Origin: an uncultured Eubacterium sp.
GTDB lineage: Bacteria; Bacillota; Clostridia; Peptostreptococcales; Anaerovoracaceae
Length of the DNA stretch: 11,609 nt
Direction of reading: 5' to 3'
Assembly: GCA_937900695.1 (NCBI GenBank)
Contig: CALCFD010000043.1
Location: 1-11,609 of the forward strand
Position 1 is the first letter of the stretch; the number at the start of each line of letters is the position of its first letter. The translations under genes were made by a program, and so were the position numbers. The notes beneath the pieces were generated by a model. That model did not search any database and was not told the DNA's origin. It saw only the letters and a list, made by a program, of their open reading frames with translations. Of the stretch, positions 1 to 6,232 are shown piece by piece.

Positions 1-51
1 GGATGACTAAATTATATGACAGGGAATTTACACCACCTTTAGGACTTGACC
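1..51 (+). repeat. Left copy of 51-bp terminal inverted repeat, probable insertion-sequence edge
   Basis: These 51 bases are the exact reverse complement of 11558-11608. The match stops at base 52 (T here, G in the other copy), then continues weakly for five A/T bases. Read outward, the sequence starts GGTCAAGTCC and contains GGTGGTGTAAA. That resembles the outer ends of IS256/Mutator-type elements, whose repeats often carry GTGTAAA, but this is recalled similarity and no transposase is present. Identity over 51 bases is longer than a usual short terminal repeat. Both contig ends therefore probably run into the same end of two copies of one element. Confidence 0.6.
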
Positions 52-346
52 TAAAATTAGCTCTATTTCGTACGATTGTCACAATAAAAACTCACTATTT
101 TTCTAATAAGAAGAAATCTTTGTACCATCACAACCTATAATGAAGCCATACATCTTGTGGACGCAATACTAATAACAATAAAACAAGTAACTTTCGTGCG
201 GTAAGACACACTATACTAGTACTAAAATCTTTATTACTCAGCAATTTAATGCGACAAAACCCACTGAGACTCACCAACCATCTTGATGTGACCAACTCCA
301 AAACAACCAACCAAGCTTACCGCACTAGAAGTCGCGAGCCAAACAT
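52..346. other. Gene-free left flank
   Basis: I see no gene here. The open frames are short, lack ribosome sites and resemble no known protein. The minus strand of 196-325 is rich in G and T, unlike the neighbouring genes. Visible structure is an 11-base odd palindrome ATTGTCACAAT at 75-85, a CGTACG palindrome at about 69-74, and the long-range inverted repeat described at 196-325. Confidence 0.5.
196..325. repeat. Pair of perfect 10-bp inverted repeats 110 bp apart
   Basis: GTGCGGTAAG at 196-205 pairs perfectly with CTTACCGCAC at 316-325. Inside, CTCAG (about 238-242) can pair with CTGAG (about 264-268), so the segment could fold as a closed stem with an inner hairpin. It could be a small non-autonomous mobile element, an IS remnant or a structured RNA. 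No target duplication flanks it and homology does not extend past the 10 bases, so the nature is open. Confidence 0.4.
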
Positions 347-380
347 AAAAAAATAAAGCACCCCGCTGCGAGATACTTTA
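347..380 (-). terminator. Rho-independent terminator of ylmH
   Basis: On the minus strand the RNA forms UAAAGUAUCUCG, loop CAG, CGGGGUGCUUUA. That is a 12-bp stem with no mismatch when G-U pairs are allowed, followed directly by seven U. Three G-U pairs make it far weaker on the plus strand, so it should act on minus-strand transcripts only. It starts 14 bases past the ylmH stop codon. Confidence 0.85.
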
Positions 381-394
381 TCCATAATAAATAA

Positions 395-1153
395 TTATCT
401 ACCATAAACTCTAAAAGTCACATATATGCGATCCTTTCTAGAGCGGCCGCCGATTTCCTTAAGATATGCTTTCCCCTTGCCTCTTAAGACAACCTTATCG
501 CCCTGGCAAACTTCCTTATCAGGCTTTGCAACTTCCATGCTATTAACAAAAGCCATTCCTCGTTTAATAGCTTCTAGCGCCTTGCTTCTAGAGATTCCAA
601 AAGCGCTTGAAATTACATTGTCTAGTCTAAGAGATGCAATAGTATCAGTAATATCCTTATACTGTCCTTCCACCTGCTTTAAGTCCTCAATAGGACGCTT
701 TTCAAGAGAAAGCATTGTCCTGCCTGCTTTATCGTAATTAAACAATATAAACTCAGCAATATCATCTAAAAGAATAATATCCGCTCCCTCATCGTAAACG
801 ATTATATCGCCTATTAACTCTCTTTTAATTCCCAGGCCCAAAAGAGATCCCAAGTAATCCCTGTGAGTCAAGGCTTTGCCCCCTGGCCTTTTAGTAGCAC
901 GTATAATTGCAAGACTGTGATTGTCACTAAGATTTGCATAGTCAGGTAAAAATAAACAAAGAACCCTTTCGGCATCATCGTAGCCACCATAAAAAACTAC
1001 ATCGCAAGAAACCTTAGTCTGCCTTAACATATGAGAAATAACAGTCCTCTGATGCATATCTAAAAAGCCAGTGATAGTTGGCATATACTTATCCTCGCAC
1101 TGGTTTATCTTGTCTAAAACCAACGCCATAAGCATCTTATCTTCTTTAGTCAT
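395..1153 (-). CDS. ylmH: YlmH-family RNA-binding S4-domain protein
   Basis: This 252-residue protein matches the YlmH family in length and order of parts. An N-terminal region carries the family stretch LTHRDYLGSLLGLGIKR (96-111), followed by GDIIV. A C-terminal S4 RNA-binding fold begins near 175 (LRLDNVISSAFGISRSKA) and continues through GDKVVLRGKGK (218-228). In Bacillus subtilis, YlmH binds ribosomal 50S-tRNA complexes and has been linked to ribosome quality control. The gene usually sits in the ylm cluster near divIVA and ftsZ, and here it does not. The start is supported by AGGAG eight bases upstream. No clear promoter lies in the 42 bases between it and the upstream hairpin, so it may depend on readthrough from the DUF3048 gene. 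Confidence 0.92.
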   Translation of the reverse strand: MTKEDKMLMALVLDKINQCEDKYMPTITGFLDMHQRTVISHMLRQTKVSCDVVFYGGYDDAERVLCLFLPDYANLSDNHSLAIIRATKRPGGKALTHRDYLGSLLGLGIKRELIGDIIVYDEGADIILLDDIAEFILFNYDKAGRTMLSLEKRPIEDLKQVEGQYKDITDTIASLRLDNVISSAFGISRSKALEAIKRGMAFVNSMEVAKPDKEVCQGDKVVLRGKGKAYLKEIGGRSRKDRIYVTFRVYGR

Positions 1154-1195
1154 CTATTTTACTCCTCGCGTTAAAATTACTTAAAAATTGCTTAA

Positions 1196-1229
1196 AAATC
1201 GCTGACACCAAAACAGGAATCAGCGATTT
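1196..1229 (-). terminator. Hairpin terminator or attenuator between the DUF3048 gene and ylmH
   Basis: AAATCGCTGA (1196-1205) and TCAGCGATTT (1220-1229) form a perfect 10-bp stem with a 14-base loop. On the minus strand it is followed by a run of five T. It lies 12 bases after the DUF3048 stop codon and about 40 bases before the ylmH start. Because no good promoter is visible after it, it may work as a partial terminator that lowers ylmH expression. A further T-rich direct repeat (TTTTTAAGCAA, TTTTTAAGTAA) follows. Confidence 0.75.
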
Positions 1230-1241
1230 AGGTTTACATAT

Positions 1242-2264
1242 TTATTTGTACTCAAACTTTACAGTTTTGTCAATAAGCTGGATGCAAGTTACACCAGGAG
1301 TCATCTTAAATTCATTGCCGTCCTTATCCTTAAAGATAGTTGGGCTATCCTTATCAGCACGCTCCCATGTTCCTTCTACGACTTTGCCCTGAGTAAACAT
1401 TACAGCATCTCCACCTTTATACATGTCGATTTGAAGTCTTTCATCTTCACCTGCATAAAGCTGAAATGGCACTTTTTGTACCAAGATATTTGCACAAGTA
1501 AACTCCTGGCCATTGTTTTCATCTACAAGAACCTGATCTTTAACATACTTAGTATAAAGCTTAGATTCCTTGTCATACTTAAATGTGTTATATGCGCCAT
1601 CAGCGTAATTTACAATAATCTCAGTAGCATCATCGCCACTTACTTCATCATCTTTTCCAAGCCACTTAAAAGTACGAACATCCTTTTTCTTTTTGTACTC
1701 TAAACTTTCCATAGCAGCTAAAAGATCCTTGCCAGTAGTATACTGGTTACCTGGCAATCTGCCACTGTTTTTACTTTCATGATGAAATGCCTTGTAATAC
1801 TCAAAAGTAGAAATTCTATCTACACCGATTTCATCAAAGTAAGCCTTCGCCTGAGGGCTTTGGCCATTGTGAACAAATACAGCATTATACTCTCTTGCAA
1901 TATCAAGAATATATGGTCTTACACTTCTAATAGCTCCGACATTTTCAAGCTCAGAAATTTTGCTGTAATACACAGGCTCATATCTGCTACCGCCACCTTC
2001 AATTGGCACCTCGATTAAAATATCCGCTTTAGAAATACCAGCCTGCGGTCTAGAACGATAACTGTCATTGTCAGTTGAAACAATAATCGGTCTGTCTGGC
2101 AGCTTCTCATCCTTAGCAAGCTCAATACCCGTTAAAGGGTTTACATCCTTAGCCTCTTCCTTTTTTTCCTTCTTCTTACAGCCAGTAAGCATAACAGTCC
2201 CCACACTTAAGCTTACCACTAGGGCAGCTACTACAGCCACCTTCAAAGCGCTTCTCTTCTTCAT
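1242..2264 (-). CDS. DUF3048 lipoprotein, YerB-like
   Basis: This 340-residue protein starts with a lipoprotein signal: basic MKKR, a hydrophobic run, and lipobox LTGC with Cys29, followed by a lysine/glutamate-rich linker. The mature part opens with NPLTGIEL (43-49) and RPIIVSTDN (58-66). SRPQAGISKADILIE (71-85) and VGAIRSVRPY (109-118) follow, all hallmarks of the DUF3048 N-terminal domain. The rest fits its C-terminal domain. B. subtilis YerB is the best known relative; the molecular role is unknown, probably at the outer face of the membrane. The start overlaps the stop of the upstream hydrolase gene as ATGA. GAGGAGG ten bases upstream supports it, so the two are translationally coupled. 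Confidence 0.9.
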   Translation of the reverse strand: MKKRSALKVAVVAALVVSLSVGTVMLTGCKKKEKKEEAKDVNPLTGIELAKDEKLPDRPIIVSTDNDSYRSRPQAGISKADILIEVPIEGGGSRYEPVYYSKISELENVGAIRSVRPYILDIAREYNAVFVHNGQSPQAKAYFDEIGVDRISTFEYYKAFHHESKNSGRLPGNQYTTGKDLLAAMESLEYKKKKDVRTFKWLGKDDEVSGDDATEIIVNYADGAYNTFKYDKESKLYTKYVKDQVLVDENNGQEFTCANILVQKVPFQLYAGEDERLQIDMYKGGDAVMFTQGKVVEGTWERADKDSPTIFKDKDGNEFKMTPGVTCIQLIDKTVKFEYK

Positions 2265-2848
2265 AGGCTTAATTCCTCCTCAATTATATCAGCAATAAAT
2301 TTATATCCTTCAACCGTAGGATGAAGGCCATCCTCATATTCATTAAAATCTTTAAACTTTTCCTGCAAATCTATGTACTTAAAGCCAAAATCCCCACATG
2401 CCTCAATAAGCTTTTCTCTAAGTTCTGCTAGCTGCTTGTTTACCTCTTCATAGTCAGTTCCCTCAACCCAGCTATCAGTTGCCTGCTTTGGATTACATAG
2501 TATAGGAATGGCAATTATCGGCTCTATACCTGCATTTTTGCTTAAAAGTGCTATCTGCAAAATATTTGCTAAAGTATTTAAAATATGACAAGTGCCAAAT
2601 ACAAAATCATTGCTACCACATAAAATAATAGCCTTATCTACAGGATCAGGTGTTCCAAAAGTCTTACCACCCTGATAAAAATAACCCTGCTCTGAAACAC
2701 GACACAGTATATCACCAGAACCTTGACCATTCTCGCCAAGATTAATCATCTCCCAGCCATTTCTCTGTCCTAAAATATATGGCCAACTATATACTTCTTC
2801 ATGAGGATAGCCAAAAGTTAGGCTATCACCTATACACATTATTTTCAT
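2261..2848 (-). CDS. GDSL/SGNH-family hydrolase
   Basis: The protein has 195 residues and no signal peptide, so it is probably cytoplasmic. It shows the SGNH blocks in order. GDSLTFG (7-13) carries nucleophile Ser9, and the block II glycine lies in NLGENGQGSGD (36-46). LCGSND (76-81) has the oxyanion Asn80, and DGLHPT (173-178) supplies catalytic Asp173 and His176. Such enzymes remove acyl or acetyl groups from lipids, sugars or peptidoglycan; the substrate cannot be told from sequence. GGGAG lies seven bases before the start. The last codons (EEELSL) also form the ribosome site of the overlapping DUF3048 gene, so both are made from one transcript starting in the divergent promoter region. 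Confidence 0.9.
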   Translation of the reverse strand: MKIMCIGDSLTFGYPHEEVYSWPYILGQRNGWEMINLGENGQGSGDILCRVSEQGYFYQGGKTFGTPDPVDKAIILCGSNDFVFGTCHILNTLANILQIALLSKNAGIEPIIAIPILCNPKQATDSWVEGTDYEEVNKQLAELREKLIEACGDFGFKYIDLQEKFKDFNEYEDGLHPTVEGYKFIADIIEEELSL

Positions 2849-2908
2849 TTCATTACTCCCTTTATTTATGATATAATTTATTATACTATTTTTTAAATGA
2901 CAAAGAAA
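2849..2908. promoter_or_regulatory. Divergent promoter region between the hydrolase and TSCPD genes
   Basis: Plus strand: extended -10 TGATATAAT (TG at 2869-2870, TATAAT at 2872-2877), with a weak -35 TTCATT at 2849-2854, 17 bases away. Transcription should start near 2884. Minus strand: candidate -10 boxes are TATAAT at 2880-2885 and TATCAT at 2868-2873, the latter with TTAAAA at 2891-2896 at 17-bp spacing. The two directions share the same AT-rich core, so simultaneous initiation is probably exclusive. The plus-strand promoter is the better supported one. Confidence 0.55.
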
Positions 2909-2912
2909 GGTG
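2906..2912 (+). promoter_or_regulatory. Ribosome binding site that sets the TSCPD start at 2921
   Basis: AAAGGTG sits eight bases before the ATG at 2921. An upstream in-frame ATG at 2897 has no ribosome site and would add residues (MTKKGELD) absent from the family. Confidence 0.75.
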
Positions 2913-2920
2913 AATTAGAT

Positions 2921-3184
2921 ATGAAACACAGCATGAAACCAGAAAAGGTTTGTTCAAGCAAAGTTGACTTCCAACTTGATGGAAACATCGTAAGAAATGT
3001 TAAATTTACAGGTGGATGCGACGGCAATTTAAAAGCTATCTCAGCCCTTGTAGAAGGCAAAACTGTTGAGGAGATTACAGGATTACTTCAAGGTATCACT
3101 TGTGGTTTTAAAAACACATCTTGCTCTGACCAGCTATGCAGACTTTTGAATATTGCATACCAGGAGGAACAACAAAAACAATAA
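2921..3184 (+). CDS. TIGR03905-type TSCPD-domain protein
   Basis: This is an 87-residue single-domain protein. The core reads KVCSSKVDFQLDG (10-22), then NVKFTGGCDGNLKA (26-39), and ends in ITCGFKNTSCSDQLC (59-73), containing the TSC-x-D signature. Cysteines 11, 33, 61 and 68 occupy conserved family positions, and Cys73 is extra. The same domain forms the cysteine-rich tail of B12-dependent ribonucleotide reductases. Stand-alone copies are common in Clostridia but their role is unknown; binding a metal or a redox role is plausible. It is first in the operon with the cation transporter and glyA. Its stop codon is in the same frame as the transporter and only three bases before the transporter start. 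Confidence 0.88.
   Translation: MKHSMKPEKVCSSKVDFQLDGNIVRNVKFTGGCDGNLKAISALVEGKTVEEITGLLQGITCGFKNTSCSDQLCRLLNIAYQEEQQKQ
3162..3167 (+). promoter_or_regulatory. Displaced AGGAGG ribosome site upstream of the cation transporter
   Basis: A perfect AGGAGG lies inside the end of the TSCPD gene, 20 bases before the transporter ATG. That is too far for normal use, and nothing better lies closer. It may keep ribosomes bound so that they restart at 3188 after ending at 3182-3184. Confidence 0.45.
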
Positions 3185-3187
3185 GTC

Positions 3188-4360
3188 ATGAATGAATTAT
3201 TATTTAAACTATTTATAAAAGACTATAACGATGTAAAAAAACCTCAAGTGAGAGAAGCCTACGGCAAACTTGCCGGTATGGTAGGAGTTATTTCTAATTT
3301 ATTTTTATGCGCTATTAAAGTAATAGCCGGAGTGCTATCAGCTAGTATCTCCATCATTGCAGATGGTATCAACAACTTATCTGATGCTACATCATCAATT
3401 ATAACTTTAGTAGGCTTTAAGCTTGCCGCACTGCCCGAAGATGAAGATCATCCTTATGGACATGCCAGAAGCGAATATTTAGCAGGGCTTATCGTATCCA
3501 TAATTATCATCTTCGTCGGTTTAAGCCTTGGCAAAAGCTCTATAGGTAAGATAATTCATCCCGAAACACTTTCCTTTACATTTTTAACTATTGCAATCCT
3601 TGTGATTTCAATTTTAGTTAAAATTTGGCAGGCTTGCTTCAATTATAAGGCAGGTATAAAAATTGACTCCTCTACTTTAAAAGCTACAGCAATAGACAGC
3701 AGAAATGATGTTATCGCTACTTCTATTGTACTTCTAAGCGTTATTATTACCAAGTACACAGGTATTAATATTGACGGATACTTAGGCGTTATGGTAGCAG
3801 TATTTATTATTTTATCTGGTATCGGTCTAATTAAAGAAACTTCAAGCCCACTACTTGGAGAAGCGCCAGATGAGGATTTAGTAAAACAAATCGCCCAGAT
3901 GGCACTATCATACGATGGCGTTTTAGGGATACACGATCTTGTTGTGCATAACTATGGACCTAGTAAAATATTTGCTTCTATGCATATAGAAGTAGATGCA
4001 TCTGTTGACTGCTTAGTAAGTCACGATATGGTGGATAATATAGAAAAAGAGATAAATAAAAAATTAGGTATTCATTTTGTAGCGCATATGGATCCAATTA
4101 AATTAAATGACCCTGTTATTTCAGAGGTTAAAGGACCTATATCTTGCTGTCTAATGCAATACAAAGGTATACATACTATTCACGATATGAGATGTGTACC
4201 TGGAAAAACACATACAAATATTATTTTTGATGTAATTATGGACCACGACTGTGAAATTTCTCAAAAAGAAATTGTAGAAGCAGTTAATAAGGTGGTTAAA
4301 GAAATTAATCCTAACTACTATGTAGTTATGACATTTGATAAAGCTTATACAAATTTATAA
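3188..4360 (+). CDS. Cation diffusion facilitator, manganese-type, with tandem C-terminal domains
   Basis: This is a 390-residue inner-membrane metal/proton antiporter. About six membrane spans occupy roughly 28-215. The metal site in span 2 reads DGINNLSDATSS (59-70), giving Asn62-xxx-Asp66. Span 5 reads DSRND (170-174), giving Asp170-xxx-Asp174. HPYGHARSEY (88-97) is the conserved loop. Asn/Asp-type rather than His-type sites point to Mn2+ (possibly Fe2+) export rather than zinc; this is inference. The soluble part holds two similar units. One starts GVLGIHDLVVHNYG (near 246) and the other GIHTIHDMRCVPG (near 322), so the cytoplasmic domain appears duplicated. The gene is followed by glyA after 33 bases with no terminator. 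Confidence 0.9.
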   Translation: MNELLFKLFIKDYNDVKKPQVREAYGKLAGMVGVISNLFLCAIKVIAGVLSASISIIADGINNLSDATSSIITLVGFKLAALPEDEDHPYGHARSEYLAGLIVSIIIIFVGLSLGKSSIGKIIHPETLSFTFLTIAILVISILVKIWQACFNYKAGIKIDSSTLKATAIDSRNDVIATSIVLLSVIITKYTGINIDGYLGVMVAVFIILSGIGLIKETSSPLLGEAPDEDLVKQIAQMALSYDGVLGIHDLVVHNYGPSKIFASMHIEVDASVDCLVSHDMVDNIEKEINKKLGIHFVAHMDPIKLNDPVISEVKGPISCCLMQYKGIHTIHDMRCVPGKTHTNIIFDVIMDHDCEISQKEIVEAVNKVVKEINPNYYVVMTFDKAYTNL

Positions 4361-4393
4361 CCTTTAATTATAAGAAGGAAAGGAGAAATTACT

Positions 4394-5638
4394 ATGGTAA
4401 ATTTCGATGTAATTGCAAAAAACGATCCTGAAGTTGCAAAGCTAGTTGAAAAAGAACTACGTCGTCAGCAGCATCACTTAGAACTAATCGCCAGTGAAAA
4501 CATGGTTTCCGAATCAGTAATGGAAGCAGTAGGAAGCCATCTAACAAACAAATATGCAGAAGGATATCCAGGTAAGAGATACTACGGCGGATGTCAGTTT
4601 GTAGATGAAGTTGAAACTCTTGCAATAAACCGAGCTAAAGAGCTGTTTGGAGCAGAACATGCCAACGTGCAGCCACACAGCGGAGCCCAGGCAAATGCCG
4701 CAGTATACTTGGCATTTTTAAAACCGGGAGACAAAATCTTAGGTCTTGATCTTTCACACGGCGGTCACTTAACACACGGAGCAAAGGTAAACTCTTCAGG
4801 TAAGCTATACGAATCTCATTTCTACGGTCTAAACCCTGAAACTGAACTTATCGACTACGATCAGCTAAGGGAAAAAGCCTTAGAAATCAAGCCACAGATT
4901 ATCGTTTCAGGCGCAAGTGCTTACCCTCGCATTATCGATTTTGCTCGCATTAGAGAAATCTGCGATGAAGTTGGTGCTATTATGTTTGTAGATATGGCTC
5001 ATATTGCAGGCCTTGTTGCAGCTGGTCTTCACCCAAGCCCAGTACCATATGCCGATGTTGTTACTACTACAACTCACAAAACCCTAAGAGGGCCTAGAGG
5101 CGGACTGATACTTTGTAAGGAAGAACACGCTAAGAAAATCAATAGCGCAGTTTTCCCAGGTATGCAGGGTGGCCCACTAATGCACGTTATTGCAGGTAAA
5201 GCAGTTTGCCTAAAGGAAGCTTTAGATCCTTCATTTAAGGAATATCAAACTCAAGTAGTTAAAAATGCTGCCGCTATGGCAAATAGATTTGTAGAGAATG
5301 GCTTTAAGGTTATTTCTGGTGGTACTGATAATCATCTAATGCTTGTTGATGTTACACCTTTTGGTGTAAATGGCAGAGATGTTCAAAACTTACTAGATGA
5401 AGCTAACATCACTCTAAACAAAAATACCATTCCAAATGAAACTCTTAGCCCAGCTCTAACAAGCGGCGTGCGTATCGGTACTCCTGCTGTTACTACTCGC
5501 GGCATGAAAGAAGAAGAATGCATCTACATCGCTGATCTTATTACTGAGTTAATTAAGGGCGGCGAAGATAAGGTTAAGGAAATCCAGGCTAAAGTTATCG
5601 AGCTTTGCGACAAGTTCCCACTATATGCAAATAACTAA
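4394..5638 (+). CDS. glyA: Serine hydroxymethyltransferase
   Basis: This 414-residue cytoplasmic PLP enzyme has the full family length. It interconverts serine plus tetrahydrofolate with glycine plus 5,10-methylene-tetrahydrofolate, feeding one-carbon metabolism. Visible landmarks are LIASENMVSE (31-40), NKYAEGYPGKRYYGG (52-66), QPHSGAQAN (93-101) and FVDMAHIAGL (198-207). In the last of these, Asp200 contacts the PLP ring nitrogen. DVVTTTTHKTLRGPRGG (221-237) contains the Schiff-base Lys229. AAGGAG eight bases before the ATG is a strong ribosome site. No separate promoter is evident, so it is probably co-transcribed with the TSCPD and transporter genes. The transcript ends at the bidirectional terminator 14 bases downstream. 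Confidence 0.98.
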   Translation: MVNFDVIAKNDPEVAKLVEKELRRQQHHLELIASENMVSESVMEAVGSHLTNKYAEGYPGKRYYGGCQFVDEVETLAINRAKELFGAEHANVQPHSGAQANAAVYLAFLKPGDKILGLDLSHGGHLTHGAKVNSSGKLYESHFYGLNPETELIDYDQLREKALEIKPQIIVSGASAYPRIIDFARIREICDEVGAIMFVDMAHIAGLVAAGLHPSPVPYADVVTTTTHKTLRGPRGGLILCKEEHAKKINSAVFPGMQGGPLMHVIAGKAVCLKEALDPSFKEYQTQVVKNAAAMANRFVENGFKVISGGTDNHLMLVDVTPFGVNGRDVQNLLDEANITLNKNTIPNETLSPALTSGVRIGTPAVTTRGMKEEECIYIADLITELIKGGEDKVKEIQAKVIELCDKFPLYANN

Positions 5639-5651
5639 AACTAACTAGTTT

Positions 5652-5689
5652 AAAAAGGACTCCCTCTATTTTCAGAAGGAGTCCTTTTT
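5652..5689. terminator. Bidirectional terminator between convergent glyA and the VanZ gene
   Basis: AAAAAGGACTCC (5652-5663) pairs perfectly with GGAGTCCTTTTT (5678-5689). Three more inner pairs (TCT with AGA) follow after one mismatch. On the plus strand it ends in TTTTTT, terminating glyA. On the minus strand the A-run becomes TTTTT, terminating the VanZ operon. The right arm encodes the last residues of the VanZ protein (KKDSF), so the minus-strand stop codon (5672-5674) lies in the loop side of the hairpin. Confidence 0.9.
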
Positions 5690-6232
5690 TATTGCCTCAA
5701 TATACCTATATATCAAGATTCCTAGATAGTTCCCTATTATATATAGTAATATGTCAAACACATCACTAATACGGCCTGTTAACATCTGCATAAATTCTAA
5801 TATAATCGAAAAGACTATACCAATTATCAATGTTATTATTTGTGATTGCTTTTTATTATCCAAAAGCCACATCACTGAAAATCCAAAAGGAATAAATAAG
5901 CATACATTGCCGAAAATATTTACAAAACTATGAAAATCGCCTCCGAAAGCTGGTAACAAAATATTATGATAAAACGTATATACATCACAATAAATATTAG
6001 CTATAGATAAATTGTTCCAATCTATCAAAGATATAAAATTTCTTGAAAAAAATGTAGCCGCACAGATTAGAGCTATATCACCAAGTAAAATAAATATTAC
6101 AAAATTTCCTTCAATAACATTTTTATACTGATGCTTCTTATTATAAAAATAAATACTAATTAAATATATCAAAATCATAGCTACAAATAATGGTATTGAT
6201 TCATCTAAAACCGAAACTATCAAATCTATCAT
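5672..6232 (-). CDS. VanZ-family membrane protein
   Basis: This 186-residue membrane protein has about five spans (near 12-30, 43-62, 103-124, 131-150, 157-178). It carries the VanZ signature: GNVCLFIPFGF (108-118), then EFMQMLTGRISDVFD (146-160) with conserved Glu146, Gln149, Arg154, Asp157 and Asp160, and a final small-residue span (NYLGIL). VanZ itself gives low-level teicoplanin resistance in enterococci. Most relatives are uncharacterised, so drug resistance should not be assumed. The start shares one base with the stop of the permease gene (TAATG), and GGAGAG seven bases upstream supports coupled translation. It is last in the four-gene operon and runs into the shared terminator. Codon use is very AT-rich. 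Confidence 0.85.
   Translation of the reverse strand: MIDLIVSVLDESIPLFVAMILIYLISIYFYNKKHQYKNVIEGNFVIFILLGDIALICAATFFSRNFISLIDWNNLSIANIYCDVYTFYHNILLPAFGGDFHSFVNIFGNVCLFIPFGFSVMWLLDNKKQSQIITLIIGIVFSIILEFMQMLTGRISDVFDILLYIIGNYLGILIYRYIEAIKKDSF

Noticed and set aside
128..310. 60-codon minus-strand open frame in the left flank
   Set aside because: It has no ribosome site, no family resemblance, and lies beyond the ylmH terminator across the inverted-repeat segment.
426..737. 103-codon plus-strand open frame opposite ylmH
   Set aside because: It is antisense to a well-supported conserved gene and has no features of its own.
5672..6232. Calling the VanZ-family gene a glycopeptide resistance determinant
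   Set aside because: No vanHAX-type genes are present and most VanZ-family proteins have no shown resistance role.
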